Positions 35,865 to 47,900 of a stretch of 52,830 nucleotides of DNA are shown here, in pieces. The stretch lies in NCBI GenBank assembly GCA_001574975.1, contig KQ965884.1, positions 21,345-74,174 of the forward strand, given 5' to 3'. Origin of the DNA: Gonapodya prolifera JEL478. Its lineage: Eukaryota; Monoblepharomycota; Monoblepharidomycetes; Monoblepharidales; Gonapodyaceae. Every line of letters begins with the position of its first letter. Within the stretch, counting starts at the first letter, position 1. Made by a program: the position numbers and the translations under genes. The notes under the pieces are model-generated. The model had not been told where the DNA came from and made no database searches. It was given only the letters and a program-made list of their open reading frames with translations.

Positions 35865-38059
35865 TCATGCAAAGGGATTGACAATATCTACAGACTCCAT
35901 ATTTACACCAAGTCCTTTCAAGTACGCGATTGCAAGCTCGAACGCAGCCGGAGCAGGCCGGTAGTGGCCTGACAGTGGGGTGATTTTCTTTTCGAAATGC
36001 ATGGATGGTGAATGGTGAGTTCGAAATCAGTGTCGGCATAATTTCTACTTGCACTTACTTTCAGCAGACCCTGCTCAATGACGAGACCACCCGCAGCTCG
36101 TACCGCACCGCCTTGGGCAAGACTCGAATGATGGTACGCCTGCACGCACGAAGGACGGAATTAATCACCTCATCTTAACTTGGTATCGAAAAAGATGTAC
36201 CCCTTTTTCCTTCATCGCAATGAAAATTCGGTTCTCGGTACTACAAACACAACAACTTCAAAACAACCACAAACTTCGAGCCTATTGCAGACGAGTACTC
36301 ACTCGATCACGTACATCCAAGGCGTCTTGTGCTGCTTCCGCTCCAGCTTCGACATTTTCATCTGGCGTCGCACCGAGTCGTCGCCCATACTGGGGGCGGC
36401 GGTAGTGCTATGCTCTGTGGTTGGTGGAATCACGAGTTGACCGGGCTCTGCTATCGGCAAGGCTGCTGCACCGTTCAGGTGAGGCGGTTCATGCGTTGAT
36501 GGAACTAGGTGTACAGTGGGAAGTTGGGCATGGATGGATGGTGGATTAGGCGAATTAGGGGTCGCGTGGGGTATTGGTAAAGGAGGGACGGCGTCGGTTG
36601 GTGGCGAGACAAGGACGCCGGGACATTCGCCAATGATGGCACTGTCGGGAAGTTTCTGCTTCGCTGCAACCAAGAGACTAGCTTCAGTTGCCACTCCAGT
36701 ATCTTCCACATCCTTAGAAAACGACTTCCTGGACGAATTACGTCTCTTCAGTTGTACAGGGTCTGTCGTGGCCAGCCTCTCGACCAGAACCGCCGCCGAA
36801 AGCCGTCGTTGCTTCGAGAAGATGTCACCCGCGCCAGGTGATAACAGTTGTATTTCGGCACTCGGCACTGCCAAGGTTGATGCCCCCCTTGGCGGGTCCA
36901 TCTGGCCAGCTCCCTCTTTTGGAGGGGCGGACGTCCGCCGCGAACTCCTCTGCCTCGACGCTGCCACAAACGCGTCCACCACCTTCCTCAGCGTCTTCGT
37001 CAACCGCGTGCTCTGGACGCCGTCCGCAGAGTGATGCCGTGCGTGATGGCCAGACAATGCCTGTGGAGCAGTTGGGAGAACGTCAAGCGACGGTCGGGAC
37101 CGCTCTTCGCTCAGTTCGGTCGCAGAAGATTCAAACTCCTCCGCGATCGGGTTCACGCGTGAGTGTAGGTACTCGAGCACGTCGGCGTTCGTGTGCAGAG
37201 AGGCAAGGGTCGTGTCGACGGGTTCTCGTGTCGTGCGCCATCGGAACAGTCCGTCGTGGTCCACCACCACCTTTCGATTGCATATTGAGACACCGTCTCA
37301 GGCAGTGATGCAAGGGGCGCACAGCGCAACTCACCTCGAACTCGGCGCGGTCGTCTTCCTCCAGGTACCGCACTGTTTTAGTCTCGAGCTGCACCCGCGG
37401 GCACTCCTCCAGCGACACGTCCTTTCCCTCCCCTTCGTCCAGCCAAAACCAAAAATCTCTGCTCGAGCGGGTGGATGTGGGGGGAAGTGTCATCCAGTGG
37501 TGGTGGTAGAAACGGAGGTTTGGTCCTGTTCCGGTCGGGGATGAACGTCACGCGATGAAGAGGAAAGAGACGGTAGTAGGTTGTACTTACCGTAGCGATG
37601 CTTTGGGTCCGCGCATTCAAGCCATTGGTCCTGGAGTAGGATCATGTACTGATCCGGGTTCGCAAAGTCGCGATGAAGTCCACGGCCTTCGTTGACACAA
37701 CCCGTCAATCCGTGAGCTTCACATACACATTCAAACCACTCCACAGACAAGATTGGCTTACCAATCACGGCTGCGCGCTTCCCCAGCTGCTTCCAGTCCG
37801 TGGTCAGCACACGTCTCGCCACTGGAATGCGACTCGCGATCGCCGGCGCGACGAGAGGCCTGCTTGTGTCCAGAGCCAGCGCCACTCGCTCGGCGCCCTC
37901 CCCGACAACGGGCTCCGAGAATGCCCGCCGCGATGCGATCGGGGATGGGTCGGGGTCCTGTTCGTGTGGTGCAGCTGACGCGGCATCGACAGTCCTGAGG
38001 GTATCGAGGTCGCTGGAGATTGTATTTGGCGGATTATGATGGGCGGTGATAGTCTCCAT
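35865..38059 (-). CDS. Calmodulin-binding IQM-like protein
   Basis: The gene matches the family of plant IQM proteins and their fungal relatives. Exon 1 (38059-37762) ends RRVLTTDWKQLGKRAAVI and joins GRGLHRDFANPDQYMILLQD and WLECADPKHRYG. Then comes DFWFWLDEGEGKDVSLEECP, VRYLEEDDRAEFEV, and VVVDHDGLFRWRTTREPVDT. A long low-complexity Ser/Pro insert of about 230 residues follows before TPWMYVID. A 40-nt exon near 36250-36210 adds ENRIFIAMKEKG, which joins AYHHSSLAQGG and AAGGLVIEQGLL, then ITPLSGHYRPAPAAFELAIA, the family's closing core, ending VNPFA at 35865. I see no clear IQ motif in the N-terminus. The molecular role is poorly known; calmodulin binding is established for plant members only. 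Confidence 0.82.
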
Positions 38060-38467
38060 GCGCTGGTTCCCTCCGTGGCATCTGCCTGTTCGTCAATCTT
38101 CTTCCTACAAGTTATGTGACATAGCTTTGTCGGAGTTCGCAGAGCCAATGTGATCATCATATTGGTCCAACTATTTAGATTCCTGTAACATTTCTCACAA
38201 AGTGCGGGAACCTGACTTAAGGAATGGATGGGGACTTTACCTTCACCTGAAGGGCATACATGGGTAATACAGCCAGTAGGAATCAATTAGGACAGGATTT
38301 AGTAAGAAAAACATGAACTGTGAGGACAGTGTCCCATAAGGTCCCATAGCAAGCTCTCACGGATCCAACGGTTCGTTGCCAGCTTTGGTTGCGGCTCCTT
38401 AGCACACAGCTGAGGCCCCATCCAAACCCAACTCACAGACACCGCGCACGAGCGAAACGCGGGGTCG
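38060..38467. promoter_or_regulatory. Divergent intergenic region between IQM-like and Pellino-like genes
   Basis: A stretch of 408 nt separates two diverging predicted starts. No additional gene or known site is recognised. The Pellino-like start is itself uncertain because of the nearby assembly gap. Confidence 0.35.
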
Positions 38468-41400
38468 ATGGATTCGCACGTGGCAGTCGTGGACGTGCAG
38501 GGACCGCGAGGTGCGGGCGCAGACGCGGGCGTGGCAAACGGTGGAGGACAACACCCGCCACCCGATGGAAACACGCTGCCGAGACCGNNNNNNNNNNNNN
38601 NNNNNNNNNNNNNNNNNNNNNNNNNNNNNNNNNNNNNNNNNNNNNNNNNNNNNNNNNNNNNNNNNNNNNNNNNNNNNNNNNNNNNNNNNNNNNNNNNNNN
38701 NNNNNNNNNNNNNNNNNNNNNNNNNNNNNNNNNNNNNNNNNNNNNNNNNNNNNNNNNNNNNNNNNNNNNNNNNNNNNNNNNNNNNNNNNNNNNNNNNNNN
38801 NNNNNNNNNNNNNNNNNNNNNNNNNNNNNNNNNNNNNNNNNNAGGCATCACAACGATCTGTACTCACACAACCCCAACAGACATGCAGAGCCAAGGCAGA
38901 ACCCCTATGGTGCGATTGGGACAGGTGCGAGGCAACCACCGCCGCCGCCCAGGCCTGTCGAGTATGGTCGGTGAGTGTCAACAGTGTGAAGCGCAATGAT
39001 GGCGAACTGGGAGAGCAAACGTTGCCATAGACGAATTGATTTTTGGATGGAGAGGGGATTTTGTTAATCGAGGAATTGTGGTGGAGATAACGTGGAATGA
39101 GGGGAGCGGTATTCATCTGCGATGAGGCATTGACATTGATCACTCGGTACTGGGCCACGGCCCTATTGTTGCAAATGACTGGGCATAAGGCTTATTTAAT
39201 TTCGCTCTTGAGCATTGTCAACTGACCCACCCACTTGCCTCTCAGCCTTATTGTCCTCGGCTACCGCACCCACCGCACGCTCATCTCCGGCGCCATCGAA
39301 CGCGTCGACCGCAACACCGTGTTCTCCCTCACCCAAAAGCCCCAAGGCGACGGCTTGGTTCTGGACGAACGGTCCCGCCGCGTCGAGAGCGTCCAGGACG
39401 TCCACAACCGCGACAGAGAGCGCAACCGTATCGCAGGCATGAGCATGTCACTCAACAGAGACAGGAGCGGCTTCGCAACTCTACCGACCCCAAACACCCC
39501 AAACGGAAACACCCCAAACCACAACCTCAACCTCGTACAATCCCTCGCGGTTCCCTCCAGCGTCCCCGGCGTGTTCCCCCCCTCCGGTCCCCTCCCCTCG
39601 CTGTCCATGTCGTCCCCCTCGGCCCCACAGCACGCGGCCATCACGTTCGACTTTGTGCGTAACGAGGCGTACGATATGTTCCAGGTCGGACGGCACGAGT
39701 CGGGCGCGAACGACTTTATCGTGCCAGGAAGAGTCTACGAGGTCGAAGACGGGAGGGGGTGGGCAGGACCAGGTATGTTTTGTCGTTCACTGTTAACAGT
39801 GCTCCGTGCCGTTCCGGCCCACTCACGTCGAAACCCCTCCATCATAGTCTCACGCTACTCCTTCCGCATCCTCTGCAACCGGCGCAACCCCCAGGACGTG
39901 CGTATCTACGCCTCGGGCTTCAACGAGCTGCGCACAATCTTCCTTGGTCCACGCGCCGTGCGGTGGGAGAGTTACGGGGGCGATGGTGAGTGTCCCTCAG
40001 CATTTCGCTCCCGGCTCCGTGAACCTCGCGGCTAACCGTTCCTCTGCACCACCCTAAACGACAGCTCTCATAACGTACGGGTTGGCGATATGGAAACCTG
40101 AGACGAGGCGCTGGGTCGAGATTTCGGCTGTCCGGGGCCATGCATTCGAACCGAGGAAGAAGATCACGACCAGAGGGGCCAGGTCACCGAATGATGACAA
40201 TCTGTTGACAGACGGTACAATTATTTTTAACGGTGGGTAGCCTGGGATGGTACGATCCTGTGCGGTGCTTCCACTCATACTTCTCCCTCGAACACATTCG
40301 ATCACCTCTTGGCAACCGCCCAACCACACCCAGCCGGAACGACCCTCCTCTTCCGTTCGACTCCCGACCCCGCGACGGCACCTACTGCGTCCGACCTCGC
40401 CTCGCACCTCGAGCACATCCGGGCAAACTGCCCTGTCGCCATGGACCCCATCCCCGTCGTCAGAGCACAGCAGAGTATTGCTACGAGGAGGTGGGACAAT
40501 ATGCACCCAGAGCAGGCACCGGCGGCTCAGGCCCCTGAGGATGGCGATGACGCGGAGAGACCGTGGGTGAGTGAAGGGGAAAGAGAGGAGGCAACGGGGA
40601 CTCGGATTCGCTAACCGACCTGTCGTTGCACTTGCGCTTTGTGATGTGCAGGTGTTTGTTAATTGCGGTCATGTCTTCTCAAGGTTCAGTGAAGGGGATG
40701 TGGACCGATGTCCCCTGGTACGTTGACGCCCTCCTTTCAGCGTTTCGAACCCACCTCAACGATCATCCCTCTTGTGAAGTGCCGCGCAAGCTCTCCCTTC
40801 AAGCCTCTCCACACACCTCACTGCCCGCCCATCAGCCCCGCCTACCCCACACACGTCCTACCTTGTGGACATGCGCTCTCGCAAGAATCGGCGCTCAAGT
40901 TCCTCGCCATCCCCATTCCTGGACCCACTGACCTCCCCGACGACACGACCGTGGATTGGAACTGGCGTGGTGAGCCCCGGTGTCCGTTTTGCGGCGAGGT
41001 AGCTCCTGGTGGCGTGGATGCGGTCAGGAAGCTGTTCTTCGATCGAGGGAGTGCCCAGGCATCCGGATCAGTCGCCCCTGCGGCCGCTGCGGCGGCGGAT
41101 GCAGGGGGACAGGGCGCACCAGCGCCGCTCAGGTCGGCAGCGGAGTCGGTGCCCATCTTCCCCGCGGTTGGGGATACAATGACTGGTCCTCCTCCTCGGG
41201 TTAGCCTGGGTTTCGGTCTCGACGGAACAGCACTCGCAGCTGCGCCGCCAATTCCAGATTTGTTCAGTGGTTTCCCCAATTACCCTCCATCGCCTCTGCC
41301 TCAAAACTCCTTGAACGGGATCCATACTGACTCCCTCCCTCCCGCCGAGATTGACGTGCGAGGAGCCCCGGCAAGCGGGGAACCAGGCAGCGCACGGCTT

Positions 41401-41514
41401 CCTGTACCCGTTGCACGGTTCAACATACCGGATCCTGAAGTGTCGGGGTGGGATGTCCGGGGAGTAGGCGGTTTAGGTGGAAGGGAGAGCCGGGGGTTCG
41501 GGAGTGCAATGTGA
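38468..41514 (+). CDS. Pellino-like E3 ubiquitin ligase
   Basis: After the gap the exons are 38843-38970, 39246-39772, 39848-39985, 40065-40232, 40334-40566, 40652-40717 and 40741-41514, in consistent phase. They follow the Pellino order: YGRLIVLGYR; the FHA-like domain with AYDMFQVGRHESGANDFIV, RYSFRILCNRRNPQDVRIYA and SGFNELRTIFLGPRAVRW; GTTLLFRSTPD; RANCPVAMDPIPVVRAQQSI; then the RING-like part VFVNCGHVFSR, VDRCPLRFEPTSTIIPLVKC, THVLPCGHALSQESALKFLA and CPFCG. Pellino proteins bind phosphorylated partners through the FHA-like domain and attach ubiquitin, in animals on IRAK kinases. An Ala/Gly/Pro-rich tail of about 150 residues follows the final Cys pair and is absent from animal proteins I know. 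The start at 38468 is provisional, because 255 unknown bases follow shortly after. The partner here is unknown. Confidence 0.85.
38588..38842. other. Assembly gap (255 N)
   Basis: An uninterrupted run of N within the 5' part of the Pellino-like gene. Its stated length may be an estimate. Confidence 0.99.
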
Positions 41515-41957
41515 AAGTTACGTGACGATGTTCCTCCTCCGTTGAGGGTATTTCAGAAGAAGCTCTGGTGCTAGCTGTTGCCACCAGGAGTACTAATTGC
41601 ATAGACATTACTGGTACCTTCCCGTGTTGGTGTAGTCGTCGTTGTGTGATGAGTATGGCTACTAATATTCCCAAGTCTCTGGGTATGTTCTGTCACAAAT
41701 CACAATTATTGTTCGGAATGCCTGAAGTTCAGTGAAAAGGGTGTAGCATCGAATATGAAACGTGGAAAGCAAAATGGGAGCGGAGGTCTTCCAAAAGCAA
41801 AATATGCTCTGCTCCAAAGCTGTTCGTTGACACATAGGGCGAGTATGAGTGAGTCAGCATTCCGGGGGCAAACGAGTGGTTCGATTCCTGGTCACTTTTT
41901 TTGTTCGGTGTGCAGGGGGCCACCTTTCGCCGATTTCTCCACCCACCCGTAAACTTG
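41515..41957. other. Intergenic region upstream of the TFIIIC gene
   Basis: About 440 nt with no convincing coding sequence. A GTGAGT at 41848 and a pyrimidine-rich stretch ending GTGTGCAG at 41915 could mark a small 5' leader intron. The only other notable item is the B-box sequence within it. Confidence 0.4.
41878..41902 (+). promoter_or_regulatory. Pol III B-box match (GGTTCGATTCC) with following T7 run
   Basis: Positions 41878-41888 match the tRNA B-box consensus GGTTCGANTCC at every position, and a run of seven T (a Pol III terminator-like tract) lies at 41896-41902. The flanks do not form a T-arm stem and no A-box is evident, so this is not a tRNA gene. It lies about 70 nt upstream of the start of the gene for the TFIIIC subunit family that binds B-boxes. 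It may be a chance match inside a leader intron. Confidence 0.45.
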
Positions 41958-44900
41958 ATGGATGACATCCTGAAATATGTCGTGGAAGAGGTGGCGCTCG
42001 AGGGAAAGAAGGGTGGGTACAATATTCGATTTGAGCGGTGACGAGGTACAGTGGGTTGGAAGCAGTTGGTCAGGGACTCCGGCCGAGATTCGGGCGAGAG
42101 ACCGGTGAAAAGCATCCAGAGGGTCCTGGCATTGCTCGGGAGATCGGAATGATCGGACTTGGGGTGATGGATGCTGCTTGACCTAGTCGCCTGCATGTGA
42201 CCAACCTTCGGTCGAGTGGAAGAACCTTCGCTCACTAATCAACCTTTTTCTACACTCTAGGCTGCTCGCTCTCCCGCCTTTGGTCCCTTTTAGAGCTACG
42301 GCACGCTCGTGAAATCGCAGCGATTCCATCTTTGCACTCTGAAAAACCCGTCAAGTTCGACACTTTTTTACGGGATTACTATTGGCCCGCTATAGCAAAG
42401 CTGCCAGACTTGACTATAACCGTTCGCAAGAAAGGTGTTCAAGCTTCTTCTGATGATGACGACAGTGGGTTGAGAAGCAAATCTAAAGCACATAGGGGTC
42501 AAGCCAAGTCTAATGGGAAGAGGAAGCACATGTCCAATGACGAAGTGAGTAAAACCACACATCTATCTATCAAGGAATATCTATAGAGCGCAAGAAAATT
42601 TTTATCTAAACTTGGGGGAGGCCCCGGTTGTTATTCCAATATTGTGAATATCGAACTGCCATTGACGAAACTGATAATTTTCTTATTATTCTAGGACAAT
42701 TACGAATCGGATTTCGTAGTGGACGATGACGTTGTGGAGTACGAGAATGGAGATACGCTTCAATCAGGATCTTCGAGCAAGGCCCGAAAGCGTGTCAAGA
42801 TCGTGTCAGCGCCTGCTTCCATTCCTTTGAGTGCTTCTTCCGGAGAACAAACTGTCACGTTTGATGCACCGTCGAGTGGTGGTGGAGAAAAACAGGACAA
42901 CCCCACCCAAGAGCCAAGTTTGAGTGTCGGAGAGTCATCCAGTGAATTGGGCAACGTAAGCGCGCTTCACATTTTATGAGCTGAGGCGATTTACTTTTCT
43001 TACTGGGTCTTCTCGTCGTTCGCTTCGCAATGACTAAAGGACATCCGCAACCTTCCACTAGCCGATGTTGGGCGCATTCACAGAAACAACATCTACTTGA
43101 TTGCATCGGAAAGTCAGAGACTGTCGGCGTGTCTCGGAACGTATACGGTTAGTGGTGAAGCTCTCGTTCTTTTTCTGACCATGATTGAGATTGTCAATTT
43201 GCTTCAAACCCCTTTTAGAAGAAAAGTTTCAGTGACGTGCAAATGCGCATTATGGAATATCTTGCAAAGAAAAGGGGACCAGTTTTTAGTACTGATATTC
43301 AGAAAGACTTGAGAATCGAGCCGAAAAATCTTTTTTACCCGGTTAAGGAGCTCACAAAGCTGGGTCTCGTGTGGGTAATGCAAAGGAGGCTTCTTTAAGC
43401 TTTTAATTTTTTTTTTACTTTCTTTTCTTTTGAACGCATGCAGATTCAAGTTCGTAATGACGAGAGAAAACGTGAACGGCAATGCTTCAATTCACTTTCG
43501 ATACGTAACATATGATCCCGATTATCAGTTGTCTCTCCAAACCTCTAGTGGTGAAGCGCAAACCATTGCTGCAATGTCATCTGGCGAGACTGGTCAAATT
43601 CAGTGGAATGGTCCATACAGTGGCGCAGCGTTTGTGATGGCAGTAATCGCAGTTTTGCAACAAGCGAGAAATGGAATACTTCCCATCAACCAGTTAAAAA
43701 ATGCTTTGGTAAATGATGGTATGAAATCAATACGGTAGGGTGAAGTACTGATCTTCTTTGCGGTAATAGGGCATTTCTTCTGAGAATAAATCAGCTGGAA
43801 GGGCTTGCAACAAGACACTCAACCAGATGGTAAAAGACGGATATGTAGATAAAGTCAACGTGCTAGCGAGCCGAGTTGGTACATCGGACGGACAAGTTGA
43901 TATGGATGCCGATGCAGAAACGTTTTTCGGTGACGAAGATGCAGCCCCGGAAAGCTTTACGGTACCGTCCACCATACGAATGGGGAAAAAGACAAAGGCA
44001 AATGCGAAAGTGACAACTGTAGCCTGCATCAGGTTGCTTATGGATTACCGTCGAAAAGGAACGCCGAAGAAGATGATCGATGCTGATGATGATCCCGAAG
44101 CAAACAGAAAACTTGGGCAAGGGGTACTGCTCGTTGATTCTCCTCTTGAAGTGCAAATATTGCGATTGGTACAGCTCTCTGGATCAGAAGGCACAACAGG
44201 ACGGGTTGGTGAAATGACATTTCTGAATTCATTTGTTTCATTGAATTATACTCTTTTTCTCTGACAGACGATTCAGAGATCGCTCAACAACATCCACCAC
44301 AAAGTACTTAATCGATTTTTGGATCGACTCTCAAATGCGGGTGATGGAAAGTCGAAAGCAGGGAATAATCAAATCCTGTTTCGCGTCGCGGAGTTCTTTG
44401 GCAGAGAGCGTCGATATCGTTACTACACTCTTCAGACCTATGTGCCATTTGCGGATGAGCAAAACATGGATCAACACGTCAGAGTGAAGACGAGTCTCCC
44501 ATTGCGATTCCATAATCATGTTGCGGAAAGAGATGAAGATACTTCGAATATTGCTCCTGAAAACAAAATGGAGGAGCATATCATTGTTCCCTTGGAACGA
44601 CCACGAAACGCAGGACCCAAGAGCCCGCCGATGGAATTGATTGAAGAAAACACACCTCCTGGAGTGCAGCTGAGGCAGAGAAGAGCGAGACCCACGAAAT
44701 TCAATTTCGATTTCCCGTTACCAGAAGACGATCTTGATGAAAAGGGTGGATCTCTTGATTTTAGTGCTGCCGCAGCTCCGAATGATGCGATAACCGAGGT
44801 TTTGAACGAAGCAAATGTTCTAATTGCGGACCAAGATTTAAGCGGCGTAAGTGTTGAACAATTGCTTGACTGCTGGGCATGGCTCACCTAGCTGGTGTAT

Positions 44901-47900
44901 AAAGGTTGTTTGCAGAATATGCCACTCAGAAGAGAACGTTGAACAAACTGCGCACTGCAAGGGTTGCAATGCAAGATTCCACTTTTGGTGTCTTGGTCAT
45001 GGAAGACCCGACAACGTCCCTGACGGTGACTGGTTTTGCTCGGATAAATGCAAATACACCCAGGTATCATTTGGTGGACACGTTGTTTTGCACGATGATG
45101 ATGAAGAGAGTGTAGTGACGATTGAGGAGGACAACACGAATAAGGAAAAGTCAAATGACGAGGACTATACGCCACAGGGGAGCGGATCTGACACGACCAC
45201 ATCAGAGTCTGCTAGTGACGACGATGTTGAGCATGCGACAAGTGATGGACCTGAGGTCACTGAAGAGACAATTTCTCGAGCTAAGAAGGCTTCAGTATCA
45301 CCTTCCAAATCGCGAGCTGAGCTCACTAAAATTATTCAAGCGCCGGGACCTGTTCCAAAAGGTGAGCGTGTATTTATTTCAAAACGCAGGAACGAACAAG
45401 GATAAAAGTGTAAAATTTGCCCATCCAGTAAATAACAAGAGATTCTCAGTTACTGCACTACAGCGCCAACGAATTATCTCGGAACTTCTGAGGAAAGAAA
45501 GGGCTCTTGATTTTAACTCCATTAAGTTCTTGGGGATGTATCAAGAAATGGCTTCCCATCTAAACTTGAGACACAAGGGTGTCACGGACAGAAAAACAAT
45601 CAAGAGAACAGTACTTGAGCTACTTGCAGAAGGGTTGATCAAACGGTACAACGTTGAGTTTCCCAGAATGCATGGGGGACCAATTCTCAAAACAATTCTC
45701 GTACAACGAGAATTGGACCGAGATTCTTCCTACTTCACTGAATTTGTGCGAAGATTGGGAAATGAAATCTACACGCAGTCGCAGCAGATTCAGCTGAGGA
45801 AACCAATCCTTGATGTTGAAGCTGGCTTGCCTGAACCGGCAACTCTCGGAATCGGTGAATATGGATCAAACCATAGACGTGCCTTGGCAGAAATGCCAAT
45901 GGGTATTTTTGAGTCCTCTCTGGCAGATCAACAAGGTACTGTGTATCCCACAACTCGAGAAAGAATCCCACCTGTAGATGGACATTGGGACACTCGGATT
46001 ACTGGATATGAAAAGTGGGAAAACCAGTCATTTCCTCTCAGTTCTCCAGTGGAAATCAACGACTTGGCCCACATTGAAGATCCGCAAGCAAAGCAGATTG
46101 GCCAAAGAGAAACCCAGTATGGAAGCTCGACAATTCAAGCCGTTAAGAAATTTTATTTGACTCCTGCTACAAACACAGGGTGGATTAGTGTGAGTTTTGA
46201 TTCAAGTCAATGATTCTTTGAACAAAAAACAATCCAACAATCTGCCCAGTCAAAATTCCTTCGTGCAAAGAAGTTACATCACATGTTCTTACACTTACTA
46301 GCGACTAGAAAGGTGGAAACACTGGATGAAAATGATCCGAGACCTTACAGGTTGCAGCCTGACCTGTATCAAAATGGAGTGGTGAAACTAGCAGATATTG
46401 TGAAAGAAATCACGTTGGGGGAGTACCTTGAAATTATCGGTTGCTTTTCTGAATCAGCAATTTTGGATGAATTTCTTTCAATGCCATCGTCTCGGGAACT
46501 AAGGTTGACGGATATTCCGCAAGATGGTATGTGTGAGATGACTTTTACATTACTATCTCATTTTAATAGGCACGTTCCGTTTTCAGTTTTTAACGCCGCG
46601 GGAGCGCAAAATGTGGGAAGACTTCGGAAGAAAATAAAGGAGCTCTGTGATGTTTTGGAATCATTACGACTGTTGCGGCCTTTGCCGATTGAGGTTCCTG
46701 ACCCTTGGCTTCTACCAAATGCTTGGACATACAGTGTGTCACAATCATTATCAGCTACATATCAAGTGATGGACAAAGCTACGCTGTACAATTTTTGGCC
46801 CACTGTTGCAACAGTGAACCCAGAGTTCAATATTGCAACGTCGGAAGAGTTGGATCTCTTTTGGGATGCTTTGCAGCTTATGAGCCAGTCGGACCTTGCT
46901 ATTTCAGGTGACCTCGTTGATCCATCTTCAGATGAAGATGGGGATGAAGAAACATCAAAACGGAAACGGAGAAGACGTGTTAACACATTGCCTTTTGATA
47001 ACAAGCACCCACTCTGGGGAATTCAAAGGTTACAAAGTTGGCGGGCTGTTGAATATGTCCCATCATCCCAAAAGCCAATTTTGGACTGCCATCTTGATCT
47101 AAAGAATATGACCACGCCACTTGGAAACAACGAGCTCATTTCGAATATTGCCTCACAATCACACCTCAGCGTGTCATGTGTCGAAAGCTACTACAAAAGG
47201 TGGGAACGCAAATGGAATTCTACGATAAGGACTCGAAGAAATGAGGTCTTTGGGGTTCAAGCTGAGGGGATGCCGTATGGCCAAAATGACGAATATCTCC
47301 CTTCTGAAAATGTTCCAAGTGTGTTGCTCCAAGTTCTTCGCGACTTGCCTCTGCAATTTAGAAAAGAAGGGGGCGGAGCTTCAGAATCTACAATTGGTAA
47401 ATTAATGACGGTGGATGAAAAGAAATCAAGACGTCGAAAGGTGTGGACAAATCCTGAAGATGAAATCCTTATGCGAATTGGCATCATTGCTGATCACGCG
47501 AGAGCACACCGAAGATTTGATAAGTGTTGGTCTACTGTCACACAACTCTTTGGAGCTAGCGAAAAAGATATCAGTGAGTCAAACCTTGGCCTTTTGTCAG
47601 GCTCGGACTTCAACCATGCTGTCGTCAAATAAATCGAACATAGATACGGCAAATATGTTGCGAAGACGTTTTGATAAGTTGAAGGAAAAAATTCCACTGC
47701 GAGTCGAACTACTTTCAAGGCTTTGGAACGCAATATTTGAAGCAGGGGTTGCACGAGGTGAAATTACAAGAGCTTTCCCCAAGGATATACCAGTCTGGGA
47801 TTTAAATATGGAAGTTGAATATTTCTTGAGGAGGAGTGTCTCCAAAGAAAGGTAAGGCGGACATGAAGAAGTTTGGTGACCAAAATATTTACCAAACAAC

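Noticed and set aside
39261-39644. Antisense open frame across the Pellino-like exon
   Set aside because: It mirrors the GC-rich coding exon on the opposite strand, where the FHA-like domain is unmistakable.
41822-41895. Possible tRNA gene ending at the GGTTCGATTCC sequence
   Set aside because: The bases flanking the putative T-loop (AGTGG and CCTGG) form only two pairs, no acceptor stem can be formed, and no A-box is present.
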